From Variovorax sp. OK212 (GTDB lineage: Bacteria > Pseudomonadota > Gammaproteobacteria > Burkholderiales > Burkholderiaceae_C): 64,000 nt of DNA. Below, piece by piece: positions 45,651 through 54,907 of this stretch (its first letter is position 1; each line of letters starts with the position of its first letter). The stretch spans positions 720,082 to 784,081 of the forward strand of contig NZ_FOLP01000001.1 of assembly GCF_900112425.1 (NCBI RefSeq), written 5' to 3'. Position numbers and translations under genes: made by a program. Under the pieces are notes generated by a model. The model ran no database searches and was not told where the DNA came from. It was given only the letters and a program-made list of their open reading frames with translations.

Positions 45651-45804
45651 GGTGCCGGGGCGCCATGCGCGGGAGCGCGTGGGCTGCGGGTGCTGCGGTG
45701 CGGTAACGCCAGTCTTGTCCTACCCGCGCTGGGGTGTCATGCCTTCGACTTGTGGCGGATGCACTTTGTAGCCTTGGTTCCAAGCTCAAAGGTAACCCGC
45801 CGTG

Positions 45805-46242
45805 ATGACCACCATTCGCACTTTCATCGTCGAAGACAACCCCACCATCCGTGAAAACCTGGTGGGCACGCTGCGAGAGGTGGCGCGCATCGACCCCATC
45901 GGCCAGGCCGAGTCGGAAGCCGAAGGCACGCGCTGGCTCACGGGCAACCTGTCGCAGTGGGACCTGGCGATCGTCGACCTGTTCCTGAAGGACGGCACCG
46001 GTTTTCGCGTGCTCGAGGCCTGTCGCGACCGTGACCCGGGCCAGAAGATGGTGGTGCTGAGCAACTACGCCACGCCCGAGATGCGCCGCAAGTGCGCCAT
46101 GCTCGGCGCGGACGCGGTGTTCGACAAGGCGACCGAGGTCGAGGACCTGATCGACTTCTGCGTGCGGCAGCGCCAGGCGCACTTCAGCGCTTCGCCTGCG
46201 GCGTCCGCGGCGCCGTCTCGCCAGACCCCGCTGCCGCATTGA
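45805..46242 (+). CDS. Single-domain response regulator (receiver only)
   Basis: About 145 residues from the ATG at 45805; a GTG immediately before gives one more residue. The receiver motifs are intact: IVEDNP (acid pocket), AIVDLFLKDGTGF (phosphoacceptor Asp), VVLSNYAT (Thr/Ser switch replaced by Ser) and FDKATE (conserved Lys). There is no DNA-binding output domain, only a short Ala/Ser/Pro tail. The last 59 bases overlap the convergent LysR gene. It may act by protein contact or as a phosphate sink. Cognate kinase not nearby. Confidence 0.87.
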   Translation: MTTIRTFIVEDNPTIRENLVGTLREVARIDPIGQAESEAEGTRWLTGNLSQWDLAIVDLFLKDGTGFRVLEACRDRDPGQKMVVLSNYATPEMRRKCAMLGADAVFDKATEVEDLIDFCVRQRQAHFSASPAASAAPSRQTPLPH

Positions 46243-47125
46243 GCGCGGCGGTGTCGCGCACGATGCCCCACACACGCTCGGCCAGCGGCGAGAGCGCGCG
46301 GTTGCGCCGGCGGATGAGCATCACGGCGCGCTGAACGCGCGGCGTCAACGGGCGCACCGCCAGTTGCGCCAGCCCTTCCGGCGGCAACGACATGCCCGGC
46401 ATCACGCTGATGCCGATGCCGGCCTCCACCATGCGAAACACCGTGGTCGGGTGGCCGAGCTGCTGCTTCACCTCGCAGTGCGCGCCGTGGCGCTCGAGCG
46501 CCTGGTCGATCAGGCGGCGGCTGCCCGAGGCATGGTCGAGCAGCACCAGCGGCTGGCCTTCCAGCGCGCTCCAGCGCACCGACGGTTTCTGCGCCAGCCT
46601 GTGCGCGGGTGGCAGCACGAGCATGAAGGGGTCGGCAAGGATCGGCTCGCAGTGCAGGTCGTCGGCCTCCGAGGGCTCGATGACCACGCCGAAGTCGACC
46701 TCGCCGCTGCGCACGCTGTCGAGCACGTCCTGCTGGATGCGGTCGAGCAGCAGGAACTGGATGCCCGGCGCCGTGTGGGCGCAGGTGGCGATGCAATCGG
46801 GCATGAGGTTGGCCGAGAGCGTGGGGCTGCTGGCCACGCGCACCTTGCCGCCGCGCGCGCTGGCGAGGCCGGCAACGTCCTGCAGGGTCTGGTCGAGGTC
46901 GTCGAGCACGCGCTCCAGCCGGGCCGCGAGCGACTGGCCGGCTTCGGTGAGCACCACCTCGCGCGTGGTGCGGTCGAGCAGCTTGAGACCGAGCTGCGAT
47001 TCGAGCTCGAAGATCGAGCGGCTGACGGCCGGCTGGCTCAGGCCGACCTGGTCACCGGCGCGGCTGAAGTTGCGGCCTTGCGCGACCGAGCGGAACACGC
47101 GGAGCTGGCGCAGGGTGATATTCAT
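46184..47125 (-). CDS. LysR family regulator, divergent from a symporter gene
   Basis: 313 residues. The HTH reads LRQLRVFRSVAQGRNFSRAGDQVGLSQPAVSRSIFELESQLGLKLLDRTTREVVLTEAG, followed by a standard effector domain. It is divergent from the bile-acid-symporter-family gene across 61 bases containing AT-rich ATATATTGATCCGATAAAT near 47136, a candidate T-N11-A site. The 3' end overlaps the receiver gene by 59 bases on the opposite strand. It most likely controls the symporter gene. Confidence 0.92.
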   Translation of the reverse strand: MNITLRQLRVFRSVAQGRNFSRAGDQVGLSQPAVSRSIFELESQLGLKLLDRTTREVVLTEAGQSLAARLERVLDDLDQTLQDVAGLASARGGKVRVASSPTLSANLMPDCIATCAHTAPGIQFLLLDRIQQDVLDSVRSGEVDFGVVIEPSEADDLHCEPILADPFMLVLPPAHRLAQKPSVRWSALEGQPLVLLDHASGSRRLIDQALERHGAHCEVKQQLGHPTTVFRMVEAGIGISVMPGMSLPPEGLAQLAVRPLTPRVQRAVMLIRRRNRALSPLAERVWGIVRDTAALNAAAGSGETAPRTPQAKR

Positions 47126-47186
47126 GCGTTGGAATCATATATTGATCCGATAAATCCATTTCTCTTTTGAATCGCGTAGCGGTCCA

Positions 47187-48206
47187 ATGGGCGCCATGGC
47201 ACGTTCACGCTTCCTCCCCGACAACTTCACGCTCGCGCTCGTCTCGGTCGTGACCCTTGCAAGCCTGCTGCCCGCCAGCGGGCGTGTGGCTCATTTCTTC
47301 GAAGGCCTGACGACGGTGGCGATCGGGCTGCTGTTCTTCCTGCACGGCGCCAAGCTTTCGCGCGAGGCGATCATGGCGGGGATCACGCACTGGCGGCTGC
47401 ACCTGCTGGTGTTCGCGAGCACCTTCATCCTGTTTCCTGCGCTGGGCTGGGCGTTGAAGCCCGTGCTGTCGCCGCTGGTGACGCCGGAGCTCTACATGGG
47501 GGTGCTGTTCCTGTGCGTGCTGCCGGCCACGGTGCAGTCGGCGATCGCGTTCACCGCGATGGCACGGGGGAACATGCCGGCGGCCATCTGCAGTGCCTCG
47601 GCTTCCACCTTGCTGGGGGTGTTCATCACGCCGGTGCTGGTGAACCTGGTGGTGCTGCCGCATGGGGGCAATGCATCTTCCTCGTTCGATTCGATCGGCA
47701 AGATTCTTCTGCAGCTGATGGTGCCGTTTGCGGTGGGGCACCTGCTGCGGCCCGTGATCGGGAAGTGGGTGCAAAAGCGCGCCGCGGTGCTGAAGTTCGT
47801 GGACCAGGGGTCGATCCTGCTGGTGGTCTATACGGCGTTCAGCGCGGCGGTGATCGAAGGGCTGTGGAAGCAGATTCCTGTGAGTGCGCTGCTGGGGTTG
47901 CTGCTGGTTTGCGCTGTGCTGCTGGCACTGGCGCTGACGCTGACGACGCTGGCTGCCCGCAAGCTGGGCTTCGACAAGGCGGACGAGATCACCATTGTTT
48001 TTTGCGGGTCGAAGAAGAGCCTGGCCAGTGGGATTCCGATGGCCAAGGTGCTGTTTGCTTCACATGCGGTGGGGGCTATCGTGCTGCCTTTGATGTTGTT
48101 TCATCAGATGCAGTTGATGGTTTGCGCGGTGCTCGCGCAGCGGTATGCGCGGCGCGCTGCTGAACCTGCTGTTCAGGGTGGTGCGCTGGAAGTTGCGGCC
48201 AAGTAG
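47187..48206 (+). CDS. Bile acid:sodium symporter family protein (SBF-like, 10 TM)
   Basis: 339 residues; the ATG at 47196 is an alternative start. Ten hydrophobic helices with SBF-like family segments: GLLFFLHGAKLSREAIMAG, LGVLFLCVLPATVQSAIAFTAMARGNMPAAICSASASTLLGVFITP and FCGSKKSLASGIPMAKVLF. Bacterial members import organic anions with sodium; the substrate is unknown. The 3' half uses more T-ending and GGG codons than its neighbours. Confidence 0.9.
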   Translation: MGAMARSRFLPDNFTLALVSVVTLASLLPASGRVAHFFEGLTTVAIGLLFFLHGAKLSREAIMAGITHWRLHLLVFASTFILFPALGWALKPVLSPLVTPELYMGVLFLCVLPATVQSAIAFTAMARGNMPAAICSASASTLLGVFITPVLVNLVVLPHGGNASSSFDSIGKILLQLMVPFAVGHLLRPVIGKWVQKRAAVLKFVDQGSILLVVYTAFSAAVIEGLWKQIPVSALLGLLLVCAVLLALALTLTTLAARKLGFDKADEITIVFCGSKKSLASGIPMAKVLFASHAVGAIVLPLMLFHQMQLMVCAVLAQRYARRAAEPAVQGGALEVAAK

Positions 48207-48239
48207 TTCTTGATTTCCGGGGCCGGGATTCCGCCCGGC

Positions 48240-48500
48240 GGCGGACTCACTTTCTTTTGCTTCGCCAAAAGAAAGTAAGCAAAGAAAAGGCGACCCCACT
48301 GCCCGCGTCCCTCCGCTTCGCTGCGGGCAACCTGCGGTGCTCGCGTTTCGCGGGGTCCCACCCAAACTCGCTTCGCTCAGACAAGGGTGGGCCCTGATCC
48401 GCGAAACGCTCCGCTCCTCGGCGCGGGCAGAGGGGCTGGGAACCTTTCGGGCCTTTGCTTCGCTCGGCCTGTGTGCAAGGAAAGCGCGCTTGCGCTTTCC
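48240..48500. repeat. Intergenic repeat block with several hairpins
   Basis: The 302-base gap between the symporter and Na/Pi genes holds no convincing gene. It starts with an inverted repeat around CTTTCTTTTGCTTCGCC / AAAAGAAAG (48250-48277), followed by AAGCAAAGAAAAGGCGACCCC. Further palindromic stretches follow: GCTTCGCTGCGGGC, GCGAAACGCTCC and AAAGCGCGCTTGCGCTTTCC near 48481. This multi-hairpin composition is a recurring intergenic element in Comamonadaceae and Xanthomonadaceae genomes as I recall them. It may also terminate both convergent genes. Confidence 0.7.
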
Positions 48501-48508
48501 TTGCCTTG

Positions 48509-50170
48509 TCAGCCCTCGATCTTGCCCAGGCGCGATTCCCTCAGGCGGCTGGGTGCCAGTGCACCCGCCGATTCCAGGATGGGATAGGCGATGGAGCAGA
48601 TGTGCGAATTGATTCGCTTCAGGTCGCTGATGAGGTCGATGTGCAGCGAGCTGGTCTCGATGCTCAGGGTGGTGCGGTCCGACAGGCGATCCAGGTGGGT
48701 CGTGGCGTAGGCGCGCTCCAGGTCGCGGAAGCGGGCTTTCTCTTCGAGCAGCTTCTGCGCGTCGCGCACGTTGCCGTTCAGGAACACGCTCATGCTCAGG
48801 CGCAGGTTGGCGACGAGGCGGCCGTGCAGTTCGACGATCTCGGCCATGCCGGCTTCGGAGAAGTTGCGCTGGGGTTTGATCTTCTTGTCCTCGACGTCGA
48901 TGATCACGCGCTCGATGATGTCGCCGATCTGCTCCATGTTGATGGTGAAGCTGATGATGTCGGTCCAGCGCCGGCTTTCCTCCTCACCCAGCGCCTCGCG
49001 CGAGATGCGGGTCATGTAGTACTTGATGGCCGAGTACAGCTGGTCGACGGTGTCGTCGAGCTGCCGCAGTTCCTGCGACAGGCGGGTGTCGTTGTTGCGG
49101 ATCACGTCGAGCACGCCGATCAGCATGGTCTCCACGATGTCGGCCTGGTGCAGGGCCTCGCGTGCCGCGTTCGAGATGGCCAGCGAAGGTGTTGACAGGG
49201 CCGAGGGGTCGAGGTGGTGCGGGCGGCTGGTGCCGGTGGCCTGCTGGGGCATGGGCAGCATGCGCGTCACCAGCTTGGCCACCCATTGCGTGAGGCCGAT
49301 GAAGCCGACGCTGATCACGATGTTGAACGCCAGGTGGAACAGCACCACGCCATGGGTCTGGTTCGGCAGCTCGGGCTGCACGTAGCGGATCCACAGGCCG
49401 ATGAAGGGCGCGACGAGGGCCACGCCCAGGGCCTTGAAGAGCAGGTTGCCCACGGTCACCTGGCGCACCGAGACGGCCGCCTTGGCGGTGGTCAGCACGG
49501 CCAGCAGGCCGCTGCCGAGGTTGGCGCCGAGCACCAGGCCCAGGGCCACGTCGAGCGGCACCACGTTGGAGGTGGCCATGGCCGCCACCAGCAGCACCAC
49601 GGCCAGGCTCGAATAGGCCACGATGGCCAGCACCGAGCCGATGGTGATCTCCAGCAGCACGTCGCTGTTGATGGAGGCGAGCAGCGCGCGCACGGCGGGG
49701 GAGGAGAACAGGGGCTCGGTGGCTTCCACCACCAGCTGCAGCGCCAGCAGCATCAGGCCCAGGCCGATGAGCACGCGGCCCACCCGGCCGGCCACGGTGT
49801 CGGCGCGCGTGATGACCAGCACCACGCCCACGAAGATGAACATGGGGGACAGCCACGACAGGTCGGCCGAGAACAGCACGGAGATGAGCGCGGTGCCCAC
49901 GTCCGCGCCGCGCATCACCGCCAGCGCCGCCGGCAGCGTGACCAGGCCCTGCCCGACGAAGGACGAGGTCATGAGCGAGGTGGCGGTGCTCGACTGCACC
50001 AGCGCGGTCACGCCGATGCCCGAGAGGGCGGCCGTGAAGCGGTTGCGCATGCTCTGCACGAGGATCTTGCGCAGGTTGGCGCCGAAGACGCGCAGCACGC
50101 CGGTTCTAACGAGTTGGGTGCCCCACACCAGCAGGGCAATGGCCGCCAGCAGATTCAGGAGATGCTTCAT
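48509..50170 (-). CDS. Na/Pi cotransporter family protein with PhoU-like C-terminal domain
   Basis: 553 residues. The N-terminal membrane part has the two inverted repeats typical of NptA/YjbB: GIGVTALVQSSTATSLMTSSFVGQGL (QSS motif) with GADVGTAL, and the second repeat AIVAYSSLAVVLLVAAMATSN (QSS degraded to YSS) with GANLGSGLL. From about residue 335 two PhoU-like helical segments follow (AREALHQADIVETMLIGVL..., SRRWTDIISFTINMEQIGDIIERVI). Probably moves phosphate with sodium, often outward in bacteria. Confidence 0.9.
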   Translation of the reverse strand: MKHLLNLLAAIALLVWGTQLVRTGVLRVFGANLRKILVQSMRNRFTAALSGIGVTALVQSSTATSLMTSSFVGQGLVTLPAALAVMRGADVGTALISVLFSADLSWLSPMFIFVGVVLVITRADTVAGRVGRVLIGLGLMLLALQLVVEATEPLFSSPAVRALLASINSDVLLEITIGSVLAIVAYSSLAVVLLVAAMATSNVVPLDVALGLVLGANLGSGLLAVLTTAKAAVSVRQVTVGNLLFKALGVALVAPFIGLWIRYVQPELPNQTHGVVLFHLAFNIVISVGFIGLTQWVAKLVTRMLPMPQQATGTSRPHHLDPSALSTPSLAISNAAREALHQADIVETMLIGVLDVIRNNDTRLSQELRQLDDTVDQLYSAIKYYMTRISREALGEEESRRWTDIISFTINMEQIGDIIERVIIDVEDKKIKPQRNFSEAGMAEIVELHGRLVANLRLSMSVFLNGNVRDAQKLLEEKARFRDLERAYATTHLDRLSDRTTLSIETSSLHIDLISDLKRINSHICSIAYPILESAGALAPSRLRESRLGKIEG

Positions 50171-50234
50171 GGGTGTCGGGTTCTATCCTTTTCGTTTTGG
50201 TTCGTTTTGACCCCATTTTCCACAGATACGCGTT

Positions 50235-51095
50235 TCAGTCGATCAGCGCTCCGTTGTCGTGGAAAGGATACGGCCCTTCGAAGCTTCCGGAGGCCGCCAG
50301 ATGCGTGACCAGCCGCCCTTCGGCGGGGGACCAGGCGTGCACCCGGAAGGCGGGCGGCTCCAGGGTCCAGGCCGAGTCGGCGTCGGGCGCGAGGTCGAGG
50401 CAGACCTGGTGCGCCTGCGCCGGCGAGGTCGAGGCGATGGTGCCGCCGAAGCGCACGTCGATGGCGCGGTGCAGGTGGCCGCAGATCACGCGCTCGACGT
50501 TGCTGTAGCGCGCAACGAGCGCCTCGAGCGCTTCGGCGCCTTCGAGCAGGCCGATCTCGTCCATGTGGCCGATCAGCGTGCGAAACGGCGGGTGGTGCAG
50601 GGCGACCACCACGGGCTCGTGGCGGCAGGCGTCGAGCTGGGTTTCGAGCCAGGCCAGGCGCTTCTCGCACAGCGAGCCGTGGCTGGCGCCGGGCACGCAG
50701 GTGTCGAGCGTGAGCAGGCGCAGCGGGCCCACGCGCACCGAGTACTGGATGAAGTCGTGCGTGTCGGCGCCGGTGCCCAGGTACGCGTGGCCGGGGAAGC
50801 TGCGGCGCAGCTGGTCGCGGTCGTCGTGGTTGCCGGGCATCAGGTAGACCGGCATGGTGAGCGGGGCCAGCAGGCGAGCGAGGTGCTCGTACTCGGCGGC
50901 GCGGCCGAAGTCGGTCAGGTCGCCGGTGACGACCACCGCGTCGGGTGGCTGGCGCAGGGCCAGCACCGACTGCACGGCGCGTTCGAGGTACGGCGCGGTG
51001 TCGATGCGGCCGTAAGCCAGGCGGCCCGGCTCGCGGATGTGCAGGTCGGTCAGCTGGACCAGCACGGTGAGCTTGTTGTCTTCGGGATTGGTCAT
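50235..51095 (-). CDS. Calcineurin-like phosphodiesterase (CpdA/GpdQ type) in ABC importer operon
   Basis: 286 residues. All metallophosphoesterase motifs are present: LTDLHI (DxH), VVTGDLTDFG (GDxxD), MPGNHDDRD (GNHD), ALHHPPF and GHLH. Members hydrolyse phosphodiesters such as cAMP or glycerophosphodiesters. It is the last gene of the LacI-ABC operon and overlaps the ATPase stop by 4 bases. This suggests it processes the imported, probably phosphate-linked, substrate. Cytoplasmic, no signal peptide. Confidence 0.9.
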   Translation of the reverse strand: MTNPEDNKLTVLVQLTDLHIREPGRLAYGRIDTAPYLERAVQSVLALRQPPDAVVVTGDLTDFGRAAEYEHLARLLAPLTMPVYLMPGNHDDRDQLRRSFPGHAYLGTGADTHDFIQYSVRVGPLRLLTLDTCVPGASHGSLCEKRLAWLETQLDACRHEPVVVALHHPPFRTLIGHMDEIGLLEGAEALEALVARYSNVERVICGHLHRAIDVRFGGTIASTSPAQAHQVCLDLAPDADSAWTLEPPAFRVHAWSPAEGRLVTHLAASGSFEGPYPFHDNGALID

Positions 51096-52153
51096 GCGCT
51101 GGTTTCCTGCGACGTCATCAGGCGGTCGGGGTGGATGCGCAGGCCCACGCTGTCGCCCGTTCCGAAAGGATTGTCGCGCCCCACGTCGGCCACCAGCAGG
51201 GGCTGGTCCTGCACCCGCAGGTGCAGCTGCACGCGGTCGCCGAGGAAGGTGCGGCGTTCGACGGTGGCCGCGCCCCAGCCGGGCTGGGGCGTGTTGACCT
51301 CGATGTCTTCGGGCCGCACGAGCAGCTTCTCATGGCTTTGCCAGGCGCTCGGGCAGGGCACGTTCGACCCGCCGAGTCGCACGACGCCCTGTGCGATGGC
51401 GCTCGCCTCGCGCTCCAGCCGGTTCACCCGGCCCAGGAACTCGGCCACGAAGGGGTGCGCGGGCGCGCGGTAGAGGTCTTCGCCGCGGCCGACCTGCACG
51501 ATGCGCCCGGCGCGCATCACCGCGAGCCGGTCGGCGATGGCCAGCGCTTCCTGCTGGTCGTGCGTGACGTGGATGGCCGTGATGTGCAGCCGGCGCAGCA
51601 GCTCGGCGAGTTCGTCGCGCAGCGATTCCTTGAGCTTGGCGTCCAGCGCGGCCAGCGGTTCGTCGAGCAGCAGCACGCGCGGGCGCACGGCCACGGCGCG
51701 CGCCAGGGCCACGCGCTGGCGCTGGCCGCCGGAGAGTTCGGCGGGGCGCTTGTTCTCCAGGCCGCCCAGGCGCACGAGGTCGACCAGTTCGCCCACGCTG
51801 CGCTTTTCTTCGGCAGGCGACACGCCGCGGATGCGCAGGCCGTAGCCGATGTTGGCGGCCACCGTCATCTGCGGAAAGAGCGCGTAGCTCTGGAACACCA
51901 TGCCCACGCCGCGGTGCTCCACCGGGCGTTGCGTGACGTCCTGGCCGCCGAACACGATGCGGGTGCCGGCGTCGGGAGATTCCAGCCCGGCAATCAGCCG
52001 CAGCAGCGTGGTCTTGCCGCAGCCCGAGGGGCCGAGCAGGGCCAGCACTTCGCCGGCTTCCACGCGCAGGTCGGTGGGCTGCAGGCCGCGCGTGCCGTCG
52101 GCGTAGGTCTTCGCGCAGTTCGCGATGTCGATGGGGATGCGTTCAAGTTCCAT
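51092..52153 (-). CDS. ABC importer ATP-binding protein (PotA/FbpC-like, with TOBE domain)
   Basis: 353 residues. Walker A GPSGCGKTTLL, Q-loop region VEHRGVGMVFQSYALFPQM, signature LSGGQRQRVALARA, Walker B RVLLLDEPLAALD and H-loop THDQQEA are all intact. A TOBE-like C-terminal domain (VRPEDIEVNTPQPG...) is present as in CysA/PotA/FbpC-type importers. It couples ATP hydrolysis to the two adjacent permeases. Start overlaps the permease stop by 11 bases. Confidence 0.93.
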   Translation of the reverse strand: MELERIPIDIANCAKTYADGTRGLQPTDLRVEAGEVLALLGPSGCGKTTLLRLIAGLESPDAGTRIVFGGQDVTQRPVEHRGVGMVFQSYALFPQMTVAANIGYGLRIRGVSPAEEKRSVGELVDLVRLGGLENKRPAELSGGQRQRVALARAVAVRPRVLLLDEPLAALDAKLKESLRDELAELLRRLHITAIHVTHDQQEALAIADRLAVMRAGRIVQVGRGEDLYRAPAHPFVAEFLGRVNRLEREASAIAQGVVRLGGSNVPCPSAWQSHEKLLVRPEDIEVNTPQPGWGAATVERRTFLGDRVQLHLRVQDQPLLVADVGRDNPFGTGDSVGLRIHPDRLMTSQETSA

Positions 52154-52967
52154 GGCGTTTCTGCATCAGGTTGGCAAGGTACTGCAGGGCCCACAGCACG
52201 GGAAGAATGACGGCGAAGAAGACCAGCGTGTAGGCCGATCCGATCTCGATGCGCATCGAGGCGTAGCTGTCGGCCAGGCCCACGGGCAGCGTGCGCGTGA
52301 GCGGCGTGTGCAGCATCCAGGTGAGGTTGAACTCGCCCACCGACAGCGTGAACACCATCAGGCTGCCGGCCACGATGGCGGGGAACACGGCCGGCACCAG
52401 GATGCCCAGGAAGCGCTGGCGGAAATTCGCGCCCAGCGAGCGCGCGGCCTCCTCCAGCGCGAGCAGGTCGTCGCGCTGGAAGGCCGAGCTCACGGTGCGC
52501 ACCATGAAGGGCAGCGTGAAGATCATGTGGCCCACCAGGATGAAGGCGAAGCTCTGGCGAAAGGCCGTGAGCTGGCCGTAGGCGAGGATCAGCGCGAGCG
52601 CCGTGGCCAGGCCCGGCACCGCGACCGGCAGCGTCAGCAGCTCTTCGAAGATGTGCGCCGCGCGCGAGCGGCTGCGCGCCAGTGCATAAGCACAGGGCAC
52701 GCCCAGCAGCACGGTGCCGGCCACGCAGGCCAGCGCCAGCGCGAGCGACCAGCCGACGGTGCCGCCGTAGTTCTCCCACACCTCGCCGAGCCAGCGCAGC
52801 GTGAGGCCGCTCTTCAGGCCGGTGCTGTAGTTGTTGACGAGGCCGGCCATGACCGACAGCAGCATCGGCGCGATCATGAAGAGGCTCACGATGACCGTCA
52901 CGGCGAGCAGGAAGGGCGCCTTGGCGTGGGTGTTCTTTCGCAGGGGCATGGTCATGGTCATGGGCAT
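52143..52967 (-). CDS. ABC transporter permease (second, PotC/FbpB-like)
   Basis: 274 residues. Six hydrophobic helices and the EAA loop LEEAARSLGANFRQRFLGILVPAVFPAI, which contacts the ATPase. Belongs to the binding-protein-dependent inner-membrane component family. Its stop overlaps the ATPase start. The repeated MPMTMTMP opening offers alternative Met starts within 15 bases. Confidence 0.92.
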   Translation of the reverse strand: MPMTMTMPLRKNTHAKAPFLLAVTVIVSLFMIAPMLLSVMAGLVNNYSTGLKSGLTLRWLGEVWENYGGTVGWSLALALACVAGTVLLGVPCAYALARSRSRAAHIFEELLTLPVAVPGLATALALILAYGQLTAFRQSFAFILVGHMIFTLPFMVRTVSSAFQRDDLLALEEAARSLGANFRQRFLGILVPAVFPAIVAGSLMVFTLSVGEFNLTWMLHTPLTRTLPVGLADSYASMRIEIGSAYTLVFFAVILPVLWALQYLANLMQKRHGT

Positions 52968-52982
52968 GGAGCAGGGGGGCCT

Positions 52983-53825
52983 TCAGCGTGCGACGGGGTT
53001 GGCGCCGAAGCGGCGCGCCACGAACAGCACCAGCCAGGTCACGATGCCCAGCGAGATCGACAGCGACGCGGCGAGCGCGAAGTTGGCGTAGTTGGTGAAC
53101 TCGTTGTAGATGGTGATGGGGATCACCTCGAACTTGCTGGCCAGCGTGAAGGCGGTGCCGAAGGCGCCCATGGAGGTGGCGAACAGGATGGCGCCGCAAG
53201 CCAGCGTGGTGGGCGCGAGTTCGGGCATCCACACGTCGCGCGCCACGCGCAGGCGCGAGGCGCCGAGCGAACGCGCGGCTTCCTCGAGCTGTGTGTTCAT
53301 CGACTCGGCGGCTGCGGCGTAGGTGGCAATGGCGCGCGGCAGCGAGAAATACAGGTACGCCAGGAACAGCCCGAGCAGGCCGTAGGCGAAGGTGATGCGT
53401 TCGCCGAACAGGCTGTCGCTCAGGCTCGCCACCACGCCTTGGCGGCCGCCCAGCAGGATCACGAAGAAGCCGATGATCACGCCGGGGAACGACAGCGGCA
53501 GCGTGAGCAGCGACAGCAGCACGCGCTTGCCGGCGAAGGCATGGCGCGCCAGGTAGATGCCCACGGCCGCGCCCAGCACCAGCGTGGCCAGCGTCACGGC
53601 CACCGAGAGCGCGACCGTGTTGGCCATGCTCTGCAGGTAGCGCGCGTCGGTCAGCACCGCGAAGTAGGTGGCCCAGCCCTTGCCCGCGGGCAGCGTGAGC
53701 AGGCGCACCACCGGCAGCAGCCAGAAGGCCGCGAAGAAGACGGCCGCGGGCGCGGCGCAGGCCAGCAGCCGCCAGCGCGGGTTCCAGGCGCTGGAAGAAG
53801 CGTTGGCGGTGGTGGCTTGCGTCAT
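52983..53825 (-). CDS. ABC transporter permease (first, PotB/FbpB-like)
   Basis: 280 residues with six hydrophobic helices. The EAA loop LEEAARSLGASRLRVARDVWMPELAPTTLACGAILF is present. Pairs with the following permease. Starts 16 bases after the binding-protein stop. Confidence 0.92.
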   Translation of the reverse strand: MTQATTANASSSAWNPRWRLLACAAPAAVFFAAFWLLPVVRLLTLPAGKGWATYFAVLTDARYLQSMANTVALSVAVTLATLVLGAAVGIYLARHAFAGKRVLLSLLTLPLSFPGVIIGFFVILLGGRQGVVASLSDSLFGERITFAYGLLGLFLAYLYFSLPRAIATYAAAAESMNTQLEEAARSLGASRLRVARDVWMPELAPTTLACGAILFATSMGAFGTAFTLASKFEVIPITIYNEFTNYANFALAASLSISLGIVTWLVLFVARRFGANPVAR

Positions 53826-53841
53826 CTCGTGCGGCGCCGGA

Positions 53842-54864
53842 TCAGCGCACTTCCTTCAGGTACTCGTCGGAGAAGGCGCGCTGCGCGGCGGCCATGCGGC
53901 CGTAGTCCACGCTCTTGGCGCGGGCGTATTCGCTGGCGGGCAGGAACTGCGCCTCGATGTCCTTGGGCATGGCGTTCGCGCGCACCGGGCGCAGGTAGGC
54001 CTTGGCCCAGATGGCCTGGCCTTCGTCGGACAGCGTGAAGTCGAGCACCTTCTTCGCGTCGGCCGCGTGCGGGGCCTTGGCGACCAGGCTCATCACGTAG
54101 GGCACCGCCAGCGTGCCTTCGCTCGGGATCACGAAGGCGACGTTGGCCTTGTCCTTGTACTTGGCGCGGTAGGCGTTGAAGTCGTAGTCCAGCAGGATCG
54201 CGATCTCGCCCGACAGCACGCGCGCGTAGGACGTCTGCTTCGGCACGATGGGCTCGTTCTTCTGCAGTGCCTTGAAGTAGTCGATGGCCGGCTTGAAGTT
54301 GTCGAGCGTGCCGCCGCGCGCCTCGTTCACCGCCACGGCGCCCACGTAGCCCACGAAGGCCGAGGCCGGGTCGAGGTAGCCGATGAGGCCCTTGTATTCG
54401 GGCTTGAGCAGGTCGGCCCACGACTTGGGAATCGGCTTGCCCTTGAGCGCGTCGACGTTGACCATGAAGCCGAGCGTGCCCGAGTGGATGGTGAACCAGT
54501 TGCCGGCCGGGTCCTTCAGGCCGTCGGGAATGTCTTTCCACGCGGCGGGCTTGTAGGGCTCGACCAGGCCGTCCTTCGCGGCCTGCACGGCGAAGGTCAC
54601 GCCGAGGTAGGTCACGTCGGCCACGGGGCTGGCCTTCTCGGCCGACATCTGCGCGAGCGACTGGCCCGAGTTCTTGTTGTCGGGCGGCACGGTGACGCCG
54701 GTCTTGGCCTTGATGGCCTTCAGCTGGGTGCCCCAGTCGGCCCATTCGGTGGGGCAGTTGTAGCAAATGGCGGTCTGCGCCATGGCGCTGCCCGCAGAAA
54801 GCGTGGCCGCGAGCGCGGCGGCGAGCAGGCCGAGGCGGGCCATGCGGTGGAAGCGAAGGGACAT
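53842..54864 (-). CDS. Periplasmic ABC substrate-binding protein (family 1, SBP_bac_6/8-like)
   Basis: 340 residues from the ATG at 54864, preceded by AAGGAG with 7-base spacing. Sec signal peptide ends near SAMAQ (about residue 29). Body: ICYNCPTEWADWGTQLKAIKAKTGVTVPPDNKNSGQSLAQM...ADVTYLGVTFAVQAAKDGLVEPYKP, typical of the ferric/spermidine/aminoethylphosphonate-type group. The specific ligand cannot be read. The neighbouring phosphodiesterase hints at a phosphate-containing substrate. Confidence 0.92.
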   Translation of the reverse strand: MSLRFHRMARLGLLAAALAATLSAGSAMAQTAICYNCPTEWADWGTQLKAIKAKTGVTVPPDNKNSGQSLAQMSAEKASPVADVTYLGVTFAVQAAKDGLVEPYKPAAWKDIPDGLKDPAGNWFTIHSGTLGFMVNVDALKGKPIPKSWADLLKPEYKGLIGYLDPASAFVGYVGAVAVNEARGGTLDNFKPAIDYFKALQKNEPIVPKQTSYARVLSGEIAILLDYDFNAYRAKYKDKANVAFVIPSEGTLAVPYVMSLVAKAPHAADAKKVLDFTLSDEGQAIWAKAYLRPVRANAMPKDIEAQFLPASEYARAKSVDYGRMAAAQRAFSDEYLKEVR

Positions 54865-54907
54865 GGTGGAACTCCTTGGATGGATGGGGCGCGGGAACGA
54901 GGTGAGG

